A stretch of 64,000 nucleotides of DNA from Kitasatospora sp. MAA4 (GTDB taxonomy: Bacteria; Actinomycetota; Actinomycetes; Streptomycetales; Streptomycetaceae): assembly GCF_029893355.1 (NCBI RefSeq), contig NZ_JARZAI010000024.1:59496-123495 (forward strand), read 5' to 3'. The notes under the pieces are model-generated. The model made no database searches, had not been told where the DNA came from, and was given only the letters and a program-made list of their open reading frames with translations. The translations under genes were made by a program, and so were the position numbers. Shown piece by piece: positions 1 to 8,304 of the stretch (positions within the stretch are counted from its first letter, which is position 1; the number at the start of each line of letters is the position of its first letter).

Positions 1-57
1 CAGGCGAGCGAGGTCGAGGCCGTCGGGGGTGGAGGGGCTCGGTGAGTCAGCTGGCAC
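1..57 (-). CDS. Partial 5' end of next hopanoid-cluster gene (probably HpnO-type aminotransferase)
   Basis: An open frame starts with GTG at 57, overlaps the end of dxs by 11 bases and runs off the left edge. The 19 visible residues end in DGLDLARL. In Streptomyces hopanoid clusters the gene after dxs is usually a class III aminotransferase (HpnO) that makes aminobacteriohopanetriol. The frame and position fit that gene, but the fragment is too short to identify by sequence. The start is chosen because it is the only frame with a coupled GTG here. Confidence 0.4.
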   Translation of the reverse strand, partial: MPADSPSPSTPDGLDLARL

Positions 58-1969
58 GGGGCTCGTTCACTCCTCGGGTAGGCAGCAGGTGCTTGGCGAA
101 GACGGCCGTCTCGGCGGCGATGCCCGTCCCGGTCAGGCCGGCCTCCTCCATGATCTCCCCGCGGGAGGCGTGTGCGAGGAACTCCTGGGCAAGTCCCAGG
201 TCCCGCAGCGGGGTGTCGACGTCGGCGTCGCGCAGCGCCTGGGCGATCGCCGCGCCGACGCCGCCGGTCCGGCCGTTGTCCTCGACGGTGACCACCAGGC
301 GGTGCTGGGCGGCCAGCCGCGGCAGCGCCGGGTCGACCGGCTTGACCCAGCGCGGGTCCACGACCGTGGTGGCGAAGCCGTCCGCGGTGAGCAGCGCGGC
401 GGCGTCCAGGCAGGCCGTCGCCATGGTGCCGACCGAGACCAGCAGGATGTCCTGACCGGTGCGCCCGGGGACGGTGGTGCGCTGCAGCACGTCCACGCCG
501 CCGACCTGTTCGATGGCCGGGACGACCGGCCCGACCTCGCCCTTGGGGAAGCGCACCACGGTCGGCGCGCCGGCGACCTCGACCGCCTCGCGCAGCTGGG
601 CGCGCAGCTGGTCGGCGTCGCGCGGGGCGGCCAGCCGCAGCCTGGGGACGACCTGGAGGATCGACATGTCCCACATGCCGTTGTGCGAGGCGCCGTCGTT
701 GCCGGTCACCCCGGCCCGGTCGAGGACGAAGGTGACGCCCAGGCGGTGCAGCGCCACGTCCATCAGGACCTGGTCGAAGGCCCGGTTGAGGAAGGTCGCG
801 TAGACCGCGACCACCGGGTGCAGACCGGCTGTCGCCAGGCCCGCGGCGCTGGCCACCGCGTGCTGCTCGGCGATGCCGACGTCGAAGGTCCGCTCCGGGT
901 AGGCCTTGGAGAACGGTGCCAGACCCACCGGCTGGAGCATGGCGGCGGTGATCGCCACGATGTCCTTGCGCCGACCGCCGAGTTCGAGCAGCTCGTCGCC
1001 GAAGACCGACGTCCAGGAGGTGCCGCCGGCCGGCGAGATCGGCAGGCAGGTGTACGGGTCCATGGCGCCCACCGCGTGGAAGCGGTCGGCCTCGTCCAGC
1101 TCGGCGGGACGGTAGCCGCGGCCCTTGACGGTCAGGCAGTGCACGATGACCGGGCCGCCGAACCCGCGGGCCCGGCGCAGCGCCGACTCCACGGCGGCGA
1201 TGTCGTGGCCGTCGATCGGGCCGACGTACTTGAGCCCGAGGTCCTCGAACATGCCCTGCGGGGCGAAGGAGTCCTTGAACCCCTTCTTCGCGCCGTGCAG
1301 CGCCTCGAAGATCGGCTGGCCGACCACCGGTGTGCGCTGCAGGGCCTCCTTGCCCCAGGCCAGGAAGCGCTCGTAGCCCTGGGTGGTGCGCAGCGTGGCG
1401 AGGTGGTTGGCCAGGCCGCCGATGGTCTTGGCGTAGGAGCGCTCGTTGTCGTTGACCACGATGACCAGCGGACGGTCCTGGGCCTCGGCGATGTTGTTCA
1501 GCGCCTCCCAGGCCAGCCCGCCGGTGAGCGCGCCGTCGCCGATCACCGCGACGGTCTGCCGGTCGGCGCGGCCCTGCAACTGGTGCGCCTTGGCGATCCC
1601 GTCGGCGTAGCCGAGCACCGTGGAGGCGTGCGAGTTCTCGATCACGTCGTGCTCGGACTCGGCCCGGGAGGGGTAGCCGGAGAGCCCGCCCTTGGAGCGC
1701 AGCCGGCTGAAGTCCTGACGTCCGGTGAGCAGCTTGTGCACGTAGGCCTGGTGCCCGGTGTCCCAGAGGATGCGGTCGTTCGGCGAGTCGAAGACCCGGT
1801 GCAACGCGATGGTGAGCTCCACGACCCCGAGGTTGGGCCCGAGGTGGCCGCCGGTCCGGGTGACCGAGTCGATCAGGAACTCCCGGATCTCCTGGGCCAG
1901 CTGCGGCAGCCGGCTGGCCGGCAGCCGCTTGAGATCGGCTGGTCCGTGGACGGACGACAGGAGTGACAT
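47..1969 (-). CDS. dxs: 1-deoxy-D-xylulose-5-phosphate synthase
   Basis: Thiamine-diphosphate enzyme that condenses pyruvate and glyceraldehyde-3-phosphate into DXP, the first step of the MEP isoprenoid pathway. The 640 residues match the family length. Visible motifs are DTGHQAYVHKLLTGR near the N terminus, the ThDP/Mg site GDGALTGG followed by a conserved N about 25 residues on, and GIAEQHAV carrying the catalytic Glu of the pyrimidine-binding domain. The ATG start has GAGGTGGAG just upstream. It lies downstream of ispG on the same strand at the end of the hopanoid operon, so it is probably a cluster-dedicated copy that raises C5 precursor supply. Identification is secure; whether a second dxs exists elsewhere cannot be seen. 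Confidence 0.97.
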   Translation of the reverse strand: MSLLSSVHGPADLKRLPASRLPQLAQEIREFLIDSVTRTGGHLGPNLGVVELTIALHRVFDSPNDRILWDTGHQAYVHKLLTGRQDFSRLRSKGGLSGYPSRAESEHDVIENSHASTVLGYADGIAKAHQLQGRADRQTVAVIGDGALTGGLAWEALNNIAEAQDRPLVIVVNDNERSYAKTIGGLANHLATLRTTQGYERFLAWGKEALQRTPVVGQPIFEALHGAKKGFKDSFAPQGMFEDLGLKYVGPIDGHDIAAVESALRRARGFGGPVIVHCLTVKGRGYRPAELDEADRFHAVGAMDPYTCLPISPAGGTSWTSVFGDELLELGGRRKDIVAITAAMLQPVGLAPFSKAYPERTFDVGIAEQHAVASAAGLATAGLHPVVAVYATFLNRAFDQVLMDVALHRLGVTFVLDRAGVTGNDGASHNGMWDMSILQVVPRLRLAAPRDADQLRAQLREAVEVAGAPTVVRFPKGEVGPVVPAIEQVGGVDVLQRTTVPGRTGQDILLVSVGTMATACLDAAALLTADGFATTVVDPRWVKPVDPALPRLAAQHRLVVTVEDNGRTGGVGAAIAQALRDADVDTPLRDLGLAQEFLAHASRGEIMEEAGLTGTGIAAETAVFAKHLLPTRGVNEPRAS

Positions 1970-1981
1970 GGCTCCACCTCT

Positions 1982-2005
1982 CGGATCGGTACGCGGATCG
2001 GTACG
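1982..2005. repeat. 12-bp exact tandem duplication upstream of dxs
   Basis: CGGATCGGTACG occurs twice head to tail in the 76-base gap between ispG and dxs, ending 13 bases before the dxs start codon. It may be a binding site or a slippage product. No protein can be assigned. Confidence 0.6.
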
Positions 2006-2045
2006 CTGACAGGTCGTCGGTGCTCGGCTGCCGTTCTGTCTCTGA

Positions 2046-3206
2046 TCAGCCTCCCGCGATCACGGCGGGTGCGCCTGTCGGGCCGCCCTCGGCCTGCATC
2101 TGCTCGGCGAGCTTGAGCGCCTCCTCGATCAGCGTCTCGACGATCTTCGACTCCGGGACGGTCTTGATGACCTCGCCCTTCACGAAGATCTGGCCCTTGC
2201 CGTTGCCCGACGCCACACCCAGGTCCGCCTCACGTGCCTCACCCGGACCGTTCACCACACAGCCCATCACCGCCACCCGCAGCGGCACCTCCATGCCCTC
2301 AAGACCGGCGGTGACCTCCTCCGCCAGCTTGTACACATCCACCTGCGCCCGACCGCACGAGGGGCACGACACAATCTCCAGACCCCGCTGGCGCAGGTTC
2401 AGCGACTCCAGGATCTGGTTGCCGACCTTCACCTCCTCCACCGGAGGAGCCGACAGCGACACCCGGATCGTGTCCCCGATCCCCTCCGACAGCAGCGCAC
2501 CGAACGCCACCGCCGACTTGATCGTCCCCTGGAACGCCGGACCCGCCTCCGTCACCCCCAGATGCAGCGGGTAGTCGCACGCCGCCGCCAACTGCCGGTA
2601 CGCGTTGATCATCACCACCGGGTCGTTGTGCTTCACCGAGATCTTGATGTCACGGAAGCCGTGCTCCTCGAACAACGAGCACTCCCACAGCGCCGACTCC
2701 ACCAAAGCCTCCGGCGTCGCCCGCCCGTACTTCTCCAGCAGCCGCCGGTCCAGCGACCCCGCGTTCACACCGATCCGGATCGGCGTCCCCGCCTCCGCCG
2801 CAGCCTTCGCGATCTCGCCGACCTTGTCGTCGAACTGCTTGATGTTCCCCGGGTTCACCCGAACCGCCGCACACCCCGCCTCGATCGCCGCGAACACGTA
2901 CTTCGGCTGGAAGTGGATGTCCGCGATCACCGGGATCCCCGACTTCCGCGCGATGATCGGCAGCGCGTCCGCATCGTCCTGCGTCGGCACCGCCACCCGC
3001 ACGATCTGGCAGCCCGACGCCGTCAGCTGCGCGATCTGCTGCAGCGTCGCATTGACATCGGCCGTCACCGTCGTGGTCATCGACTGCACCGACACCGGCG
3101 CGTCACCACCGACCGGAACGTTCCCGACCATGATCTGCCGGGAAACCCGACGAGTGGCAAGCGGCTTGAGCGGCAGGGACGGAATACCGAGCGAGATCGC
3201 GGTCAT
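2046..3206 (-). CDS. ispG: 4-hydroxy-3-methylbut-2-enyl diphosphate synthase
   Basis: [4Fe-4S] enzyme (GcpE) that reductively opens methylerythritol cyclodiphosphate to HMBPP, the penultimate MEP step. It has 386 residues, the usual length for the bacterial two-domain form. The N-terminal TIM-barrel part begins after RRVSRQIMVGNV. The cluster ligands are visible as SCPSCGRAQVD (about residue 280) and GCVVNGPGEA further on. The ATG start follows GAGGAAGAGC. It sits between hpnH and dxs in the hopanoid operon, with a GC-rich hairpin separating it from hpnH. Like dxs it is probably a pathway-dedicated copy. Confidence 0.97.
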   Translation of the reverse strand: MTAISLGIPSLPLKPLATRRVSRQIMVGNVPVGGDAPVSVQSMTTTVTADVNATLQQIAQLTASGCQIVRVAVPTQDDADALPIIARKSGIPVIADIHFQPKYVFAAIEAGCAAVRVNPGNIKQFDDKVGEIAKAAAEAGTPIRIGVNAGSLDRRLLEKYGRATPEALVESALWECSLFEEHGFRDIKISVKHNDPVVMINAYRQLAAACDYPLHLGVTEAGPAFQGTIKSAVAFGALLSEGIGDTIRVSLSAPPVEEVKVGNQILESLNLRQRGLEIVSCPSCGRAQVDVYKLAEEVTAGLEGMEVPLRVAVMGCVVNGPGEAREADLGVASGNGKGQIFVKGEVIKTVPESKIVETLIEEALKLAEQMQAEGGPTGAPAVIAGG

Positions 3207-3265
3207 GGGAGCTCTTCCTCAGGGTGCTGTTCGTCTTGGTGCCATGGTCCGGCAGGGGCTTGCCC

Positions 3266-3289
3266 GGCGCGCGCGGTCGAGCGCGCGCC
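3266..3289. terminator. GC hairpin between ispG and hpnH
   Basis: Perfect 9-bp inverted repeat GGCGCGCGC/GCGCGCGCC around a 6-base loop, in the 99-base gap between two genes of the same strand. There is no T-tract. It could be an attenuator or an mRNA-stabilising element within the operon rather than a full stop. Confidence 0.45.
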
Positions 3290-3305
3290 GAGCTTGGACT
3301 CCCCC

Positions 3306-4334
3306 TCAGTGCCCCCGGTTGCCGCCCACCGTCTCGCGGGCAGCGCGCAGCGACTCCTTGAGCGAGCCCATGGTGGCCAGTACGGCCGTCGGCTCGTACC
3401 CGCAGTGCGCCATGCAGTTCTCGCAGCGCGGGTCCCTGCCGCGGCCGTACTTGGCCCAGTCGGTCTTCTCGATCAGCTCGCGGTACGTCGGGACGTACCC
3501 GTCGGCCATCAGGTAGCACGGGCGCTGCCAGCCGAAGAGCGAGTAGTTGGGGATCCCCCAGGCGGTGCACTCGAAATCGACCTTGCCCTCCAGGAAGTCC
3601 AGGAAGAGCGGGCTGTGGTTGAGCCGCCACCGGCGACGGTTGCCACCGGCGAACGCCTTGCGGAACAGCTCCCTGGTCTGTTCGACCCCCAGGAAGTGCT
3701 CCTGGTCGGGGGCCTTCTCGTACGCGTAGGCCGGCGAGATCATCATCTCGTCGACCTTCAGCTCGTCGTTGAGGTAGTTGAGCACCTCGATGATGGTCTG
3801 CGGGGTGTCGGTGTTGAAGAACGTGCTGTTGGTGGTCACCCGGAACCCGCGGCGCTTGGCCTCCTTGATGGCCGCCACCGCCTCGTCGAAGGTGCCCTCC
3901 TTGGCGACCGACTCATCGTGCCGCTCGCGCAGCCCGTCGATGTGCACCGTGAAGGTGAAGTACGGCGAAGGGGTGAACTTGTCGAGCTTCTTGCGCATCA
4001 GCAGCGCGTTCGTGCATAGGAAGACGTACTTCTTCCGTTCCACCAACTGCCGCACGATCTCGTCGATCTGAGGGTGCATCAGCGGCTCGCCACCGGCGAT
4101 GGAGACCATCGGGGCACCCGATTCCAGCACCGCCCCGACCGCCTGCGCGACCGGCATCCGCTGCTTCAGCACTCCTGCCGGGTGCTGGATCTTCCCGCAG
4201 CCCTCGCAGGCGAGGTTGCAGGCGAAGAGCGGTTCGAGCTCGACGATCAGCGGGAACTTCTCCCGCCGCTTGATCAGCTTCTGCTGCATGAGGTACGTAC
4301 TGACCCGCACGGTCTGGCGCAGCGGCATGGCCAT
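3306..4334 (-). CDS. hpnH: Radical SAM adenosylhopane synthase HpnH
   Basis: Adds the 5'-deoxyadenosyl radical to diploptene to give adenosylhopane, the first step of side-chain elongation in C35 hopanoids. The protein has 342 residues. The radical-SAM cysteines are visible in FACNLACEGCGKIQHP (CxxxCxxC), followed by the SAM-binding GGEPLMHP and a C-terminal SPASM-like Cys stretch (CENCMAHCGYEP). The ATG at 4334 is chosen over longer readings because AGGAGG lies 10 bases upstream and the family starts MAMPLRQ. The stop of hpnG lies 2 bases upstream, so the genes are likely co-translated. Confidence 0.96.
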   Translation of the reverse strand: MAMPLRQTVRVSTYLMQQKLIKRREKFPLIVELEPLFACNLACEGCGKIQHPAGVLKQRMPVAQAVGAVLESGAPMVSIAGGEPLMHPQIDEIVRQLVERKKYVFLCTNALLMRKKLDKFTPSPYFTFTVHIDGLRERHDESVAKEGTFDEAVAAIKEAKRRGFRVTTNSTFFNTDTPQTIIEVLNYLNDELKVDEMMISPAYAYEKAPDQEHFLGVEQTRELFRKAFAGGNRRRWRLNHSPLFLDFLEGKVDFECTAWGIPNYSLFGWQRPCYLMADGYVPTYRELIEKTDWAKYGRGRDPRCENCMAHCGYEPTAVLATMGSLKESLRAARETVGGNRGH

Positions 4335-4336
4335 GA

Positions 4337-5035
4337 CTAGCTCGCCTCCTGAGGGAGCGTCGGCAGTGAAGAGTGGGTCAAGGAGAGACGGTCGGACAGC
4401 TCGGATATCGCAGGGCGGGCGGGCGGGTCGGCGGCGACGGCACGGTGCCAGCCGATCAGGGCCGGCACAGCGGCGCGCAGGGTGCGCCAGGCCCGCAGGC
4501 CGTTCGGTACGGTGCCCGGGCGCAGCAGCTCCCGCTCGGGGGTGTCGACCACCACCCGCACCGCCGCCACCGGCAGCGCGACGGGCAGCCGGTGCAGCAC
4601 CGCCGCGGACTCCATGTCCACCGCGAGCACCCCGGCCCGGTGCAGCTCGCGGCGCTGCGCACCGCGCACCACCCGGTCGGCCGAGTACAGCGGCCCGCAG
4701 TGCACGGTGTGGCCCAGCACCCGCAGCGCCTCGACCAGCGGCTGCGGGGAGTCGACGGCGAGTGAGCTGCCCGCGCCGTCGCGCACGCCGTCGGCGACGA
4801 CCAGGTCGCCGGGCCGAAGACCCGGCGCCGCGGCGGCGCAGAAGCCGGTCACCAGCACCGCGCCGTAGTCCCGGCCGGAGGAACCGACCAGCGCGCCGGC
4901 CACCCGGCCGGCCCGCTGCGGCCCCAGGCCCGTGCGGACCAGCACCGGCGGGCCGCCGAGCGCGCCGGCCCAGTCCCCGCCGCGCAGCGCCCACTGCTCG
5001 GGGGCCAGCGCGCACAGCACCAGCAGCGGCTTCAC
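4337..5035 (-). CDS. hpnG: Hopanoid-associated nucleoside phosphorylase HpnG
   Basis: Member of the purine nucleoside phosphorylase superfamily that releases adenine from adenosylhopane to give ribosylhopane (or its phosphate). It has 232 residues. The family signature AVDMESAAVL is visible about two thirds along, with VLVTGFCAAAAPGLRPGDLV earlier. The GTG start at 5035 overlaps the shc stop codon as GTGA, which indicates translational coupling, and the hpnG stop is 2 bases before hpnH. The order shc-hpnG-hpnH follows the reaction order. The N-terminal half is less conserved, as is usual in this subfamily. Confidence 0.92.
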   Translation of the reverse strand: MKPLLVLCALAPEQWALRGGDWAGALGGPPVLVRTGLGPQRAGRVAGALVGSSGRDYGAVLVTGFCAAAAPGLRPGDLVVADGVRDGAGSSLAVDSPQPLVEALRVLGHTVHCGPLYSADRVVRGAQRRELHRAGVLAVDMESAAVLHRLPVALPVAAVRVVVDTPERELLRPGTVPNGLRAWRTLRAAVPALIGWHRAVAADPPARPAISELSDRLSLTHSSLPTLPQEAS

Positions 5036-7140
5036 GACGGCCTCCGGACGGTGCCGAGCACCGGGTTCCCGTACAGGTACCGGCCGAGCGCGGTGACCGG
5101 GAAGACCAGCCGGTAGAGGTGGTAGTTGATCGAGAAGTCCCACGGGAAACCCGTCCCGGTGAACTGCGGCTCGTCCCAACTGCCCTCCGGCAGCTGGGTG
5201 GCCGCCAGCCAGCGCACCCCTCGCTCGACGGCCGCGGTGCCCCCGCCGCCCTCCGGCGCGTACCGCCCGCCCGGGCCCTCGCCGGCCGCCAGCAGGGCCA
5301 TCAGCGCCCAGGCGGTCTGCGAGGCGGTCGACTCGCCGCGGCCCGACCACTGCTCCGGATCGTCGTAGGAGCGCATGTCCTCGCCCCAACCGCCGTCCGG
5401 GTTCTGCCGCTCCTCCAGCCAGCGCACCGCCCGGCGGATCGACGGATCGGAGAGCGGGACGTGCGCCGCGACCAGGGCGGGCAGCACCGAGCCGGTGCCG
5501 TAGATGTAGTTGGTGCCCCAGCGGCCGAACCAGGAGCCCTCGGCCTCCTGGTTGCGCAGCAGCCAGTCCACCCCGCGGCGGGTGCGCGGGTCGTCGGCCC
5601 TGCCGACGTCGGCGAGCATCTCCACCACGTGGGCGGTGACGTCGGCCGAGGGCGGGTCGACCACCTCGCCGAAGTCGCAGAACGGCAGCTTGTTGGGGAG
5701 CGTGCTGGTGTTGTCGACGTCGAAAGCGCCCCAGGCGCCGTTCTTGGACTGCATGCCGAGGTTCCACTCGACGCCGCGCTGGACAGCCCCCTCGACCCGC
5801 TCCGGATCGGGGTGGGCGACCCGGCGCAGCGCCAGCACCACCTCGGCGGTGTCGTCGATGTCGGGGTAGGTGTCGTTCTCGAACTCGAAGGCCCAGCCGC
5901 CGGGGGCCAGGCCCGGGCGCTGGACGGACCAGTCCCCGCGCCGGGTGATCTCCTCCCCCAGCATCCAGTCGGTCGCCCGCACCAGCGCGGGGTGGTCGGC
6001 CGGCAGACCCGCGTCGGCGAGCGCGATGGTGGCCAGGCAGGTGTCCCAGACCGGGGACTGGCAGGCCTCCATCCAGCGCCTGCCGTCCTCGGTGTGCACG
6101 GTGAAGCGCTCGAAGGCGGCCAGCCCGGCCTGCATCACGGGGTGTTCCAGCTCGTAGCCGAGCAGGTTCAGGGCGATCAGCGAGTAGACGGCGGGCGGTT
6201 GGATACCGCCCCAGCACCCGTCGGCCTCCTGGCGCTCGACGATCCAGCGGCCGGCCTGACTGAGGGCCAGTCTGCGCAGCGGGCGCACCGCCCGCTTGTG
6301 GTAGGCGTGCAGCACCAGGTCCAGACGCTCGAAGAGGCCGTCCCAACTGGTGGGCGGCGCGAGCGGGCGCAGCGGAAAGGGGTTGTCCGGATCGGTGTGC
6401 AGCTCGGTGAGGGTGAAGGGAGCCGGGCGCACCGGGCGATGGGCCGAGACGACGGTGAGCGGCACGATGGTCTGCCGGGCCCAGCAGCCGAACGCGTAGA
6501 TGTTCAGCGGCAGCCACTTGGGCAGGAACATGATCTCCGGCGGCATCTCCGGCAGCCGTTCCCACGGCCACCAGCCGAAGAGCGCGAGCCAGATCCGGGT
6601 GAACACCCTGGTGGCCGCGATGCCGCCGGACTCCCGGGCGAACCGGGCCGCGGCCAGCATGTGCGGCGCCTCGGGCGGATCCCCCGCCAGGCGCAGCGCG
6701 ACATACGCCTCGACGGTGGTGGAGATCTCCGGCGGCCCGCCGTGGAAGGTTCCCCAGGTGCCGTCCTCACGCTGCTGGGAACGGATCCACTCGGCGGTCG
6801 CGCGGGTCTGGGCCTCCGTGCGGATGCCCAGGAACTGACGCAGTAAAAGGTCCTCGGCATCCATGGTGACGTTGGTCTCCAGGTTGCCCTTCCACCAGCC
6901 CTCTTCGTCCTGGAGGGACAGCAGGTGAGCGGTGGCGCGGTGGAGGGTGTCCTCGATCGCCGCACGGTCCGGGGGTGAATCCTCTCGTGGTCGGTTTGAA
7001 TCCGACCCCGTGACTTCCCACGGGCCACCGCCGGGTGCCAGGACCACGCGGGTCAGGGCGTCCGCCGGTGGCCGCTCCTCCACCGCGACCGGCTCGGAAT
7101 CGTACTCAGGGTCGAGCCGGCCGTCCGCGGTTGCTGTCAA
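5032..7140 (-). CDS. shc: Squalene-hopene cyclase
   Basis: Cyclises squalene to hopene and hopanol at the membrane. The 702 residues include the catalytic protonating motif DIDD (in YPDIDDTAEVVL, about residue 425) and several QW repeats (for example QREDGTWG, QEADGCWG, QNPDGGWG). The start is read as TTG at 7140, with GAGAGAGG about 10 bases upstream and only 7 bases after the preceding stop; it is the least certain part. Codon 99 (bases 6844-6846) is TTA, the rare leucine codon read by the bldA tRNA in Streptomyces. Production may therefore depend on development. The N-terminal 60 residues are variable, as in other actinobacterial cyclases. Confidence 0.96.
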   Translation of the reverse strand: MTATADGRLDPEYDSEPVAVEERPPADALTRVVLAPGGGPWEVTGSDSNRPREDSPPDRAAIEDTLHRATAHLLSLQDEEGWWKGNLETNVTMDAEDLLLRQFLGIRTEAQTRATAEWIRSQQREDGTWGTFHGGPPEISTTVEAYVALRLAGDPPEAPHMLAAARFARESGGIAATRVFTRIWLALFGWWPWERLPEMPPEIMFLPKWLPLNIYAFGCWARQTIVPLTVVSAHRPVRPAPFTLTELHTDPDNPFPLRPLAPPTSWDGLFERLDLVLHAYHKRAVRPLRRLALSQAGRWIVERQEADGCWGGIQPPAVYSLIALNLLGYELEHPVMQAGLAAFERFTVHTEDGRRWMEACQSPVWDTCLATIALADAGLPADHPALVRATDWMLGEEITRRGDWSVQRPGLAPGGWAFEFENDTYPDIDDTAEVVLALRRVAHPDPERVEGAVQRGVEWNLGMQSKNGAWGAFDVDNTSTLPNKLPFCDFGEVVDPPSADVTAHVVEMLADVGRADDPRTRRGVDWLLRNQEAEGSWFGRWGTNYIYGTGSVLPALVAAHVPLSDPSIRRAVRWLEERQNPDGGWGEDMRSYDDPEQWSGRGESTASQTAWALMALLAAGEGPGGRYAPEGGGGTAAVERGVRWLAATQLPEGSWDEPQFTGTGFPWDFSINYHLYRLVFPVTALGRYLYGNPVLGTVRRPS

Positions 7141-7147
7141 CTTGACG

Positions 7148-8236
7148 TCACCTCTCTCGTACCACCACGAATTCGGCGAGTGCGACGAAGTGCTGGCGCA
7201 CCTCGCCGGTCATCGGCACCTCGTCCAGAGCGGCGAGGGCGGTCTTGTGTTGGCGGCGGGCCTCGTCCTGGGTCCAGGAGCGGCCGCCCGCCTGCTCGAT
7301 GAGGGCGGCCCGGCCGGCCAGCACCTCCTCGGTCTCCTCGCCGCGCCCCTGCGGGTCGGCGAGCAACTCGGCCAGCCTGCGCGAGGCGGCACCGCCCTCG
7401 GCGAGGGCGGCGGCCACCGGCAGCGACTTCTTGCGCTGTCGCAGGTCGCCCCAGTGCGGCTTGCCGGTGACCTCGGTGGCGCCCCAGATGCCGAGCAGGT
7501 CGTCGACGGCCTGGAAGGCGAGGCCGAGGTGGTGGCCGTAGCGCTCCAGCGCGTCGGCCGTCCGGTCGTCCGCGCCGGCCAGCACGGCGCCGATCGCGGA
7601 GGCGGCGGCGAGCAGGGCGCCGGTCTTGTTGCCCTCCATCTCCAGGCACTCCTCGACGGTGACGACGTCTCGGTGCTCGAAGGAGAGATCCTGGGCCTGG
7701 CCGTCGATCAGCTTGCGGGTGGCGGTGGTGAGCAGACGCACGGCCCGGGCGGCGTCCGCCGGGGTGGCCGCACCGCTGACTCCCGCGTCGAGCAGGACCT
7801 CGGTGCCGAGGGTGGCCAGCGCGTCGCCGACCAGGATCGCCTGGGCCGGACCGAAGACGGTCCAGGCGGTGGCCCGGTGCCTGCGAGTCTCGTCACCGTC
7901 CATCAGATCATCATGCAACAGGGAGAAGTTGTGCACCAGTTCAACGGCCACCCCGCCGGCGACCCCCACCTGCGCGGGGGCGCCCGCGGCCTGCGCCGAG
8001 AGCAGCGCGAGCGCCGGGCGCACCGCCTTGCCGCTGTCGCCCGCGGTGGGCTTGCCCTCGCGGTCCGTCCAGCCGAAGTGGTAGGCCGCGACGGCGTCCA
8101 TCGGCGGCGCCAGCCGGGCCACCGCCGCGCGCAACGGCGGGGTGCAGAGCGTGCGGCCGCGGGCCAGCAGCTCCGGTACCGCAGCGGGCCCGGCCGATTC
8201 GGTCAGTCCCGCGGCCGTGCTGAGGCGTGCCTCCAC
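7148..8236 (-). CDS. Polyprenyl (farnesyl-type) diphosphate synthase of hopanoid cluster
   Basis: trans-Prenyltransferase that condenses C5 units, presumably to farnesyl diphosphate for HpnC/D. It has 362 residues. The first Asp-rich motif is HDDLMDGDETRRHR. The second is AVDDLLGIWG, which has DDLLG in place of the textbook DDxxD, a variant I associate with actinobacterial members. The GTG at 8236 (MEARLSTAAG) is chosen because GGGAGAGGG precedes it by 8 bases; longer readings extend into non-coding sequence. It lies between hpnE and shc. Chain length cannot be read reliably, so farnesyl specificity is inferred from context. Confidence 0.9.
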   Translation of the reverse strand: MEARLSTAAGLTESAGPAAVPELLARGRTLCTPPLRAAVARLAPPMDAVAAYHFGWTDREGKPTAGDSGKAVRPALALLSAQAAGAPAQVGVAGGVAVELVHNFSLLHDDLMDGDETRRHRATAWTVFGPAQAILVGDALATLGTEVLLDAGVSGAATPADAARAVRLLTTATRKLIDGQAQDLSFEHRDVVTVEECLEMEGNKTGALLAAASAIGAVLAGADDRTADALERYGHHLGLAFQAVDDLLGIWGATEVTGKPHWGDLRQRKKSLPVAAALAEGGAASRRLAELLADPQGRGEETEEVLAGRAALIEQAGGRSWTQDEARRQHKTALAALDEVPMTGEVRQHFVALAEFVVVRER

Positions 8237-8304
8237 GTACGTTCCCTCTCCCTGATCTGTTCTGCGGGTTTCGGTTGGACGGTCGGCCCTGGGCCGTGTC
8301 TGCG

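Noticed and set aside
29..1966. Long plus-strand open frame opposite dxs
   Set aside because: It is the complement of a secure gene; high GC keeps antisense frames open. Sequence is Arg/Gly/Asp-rich with no family resemblance.
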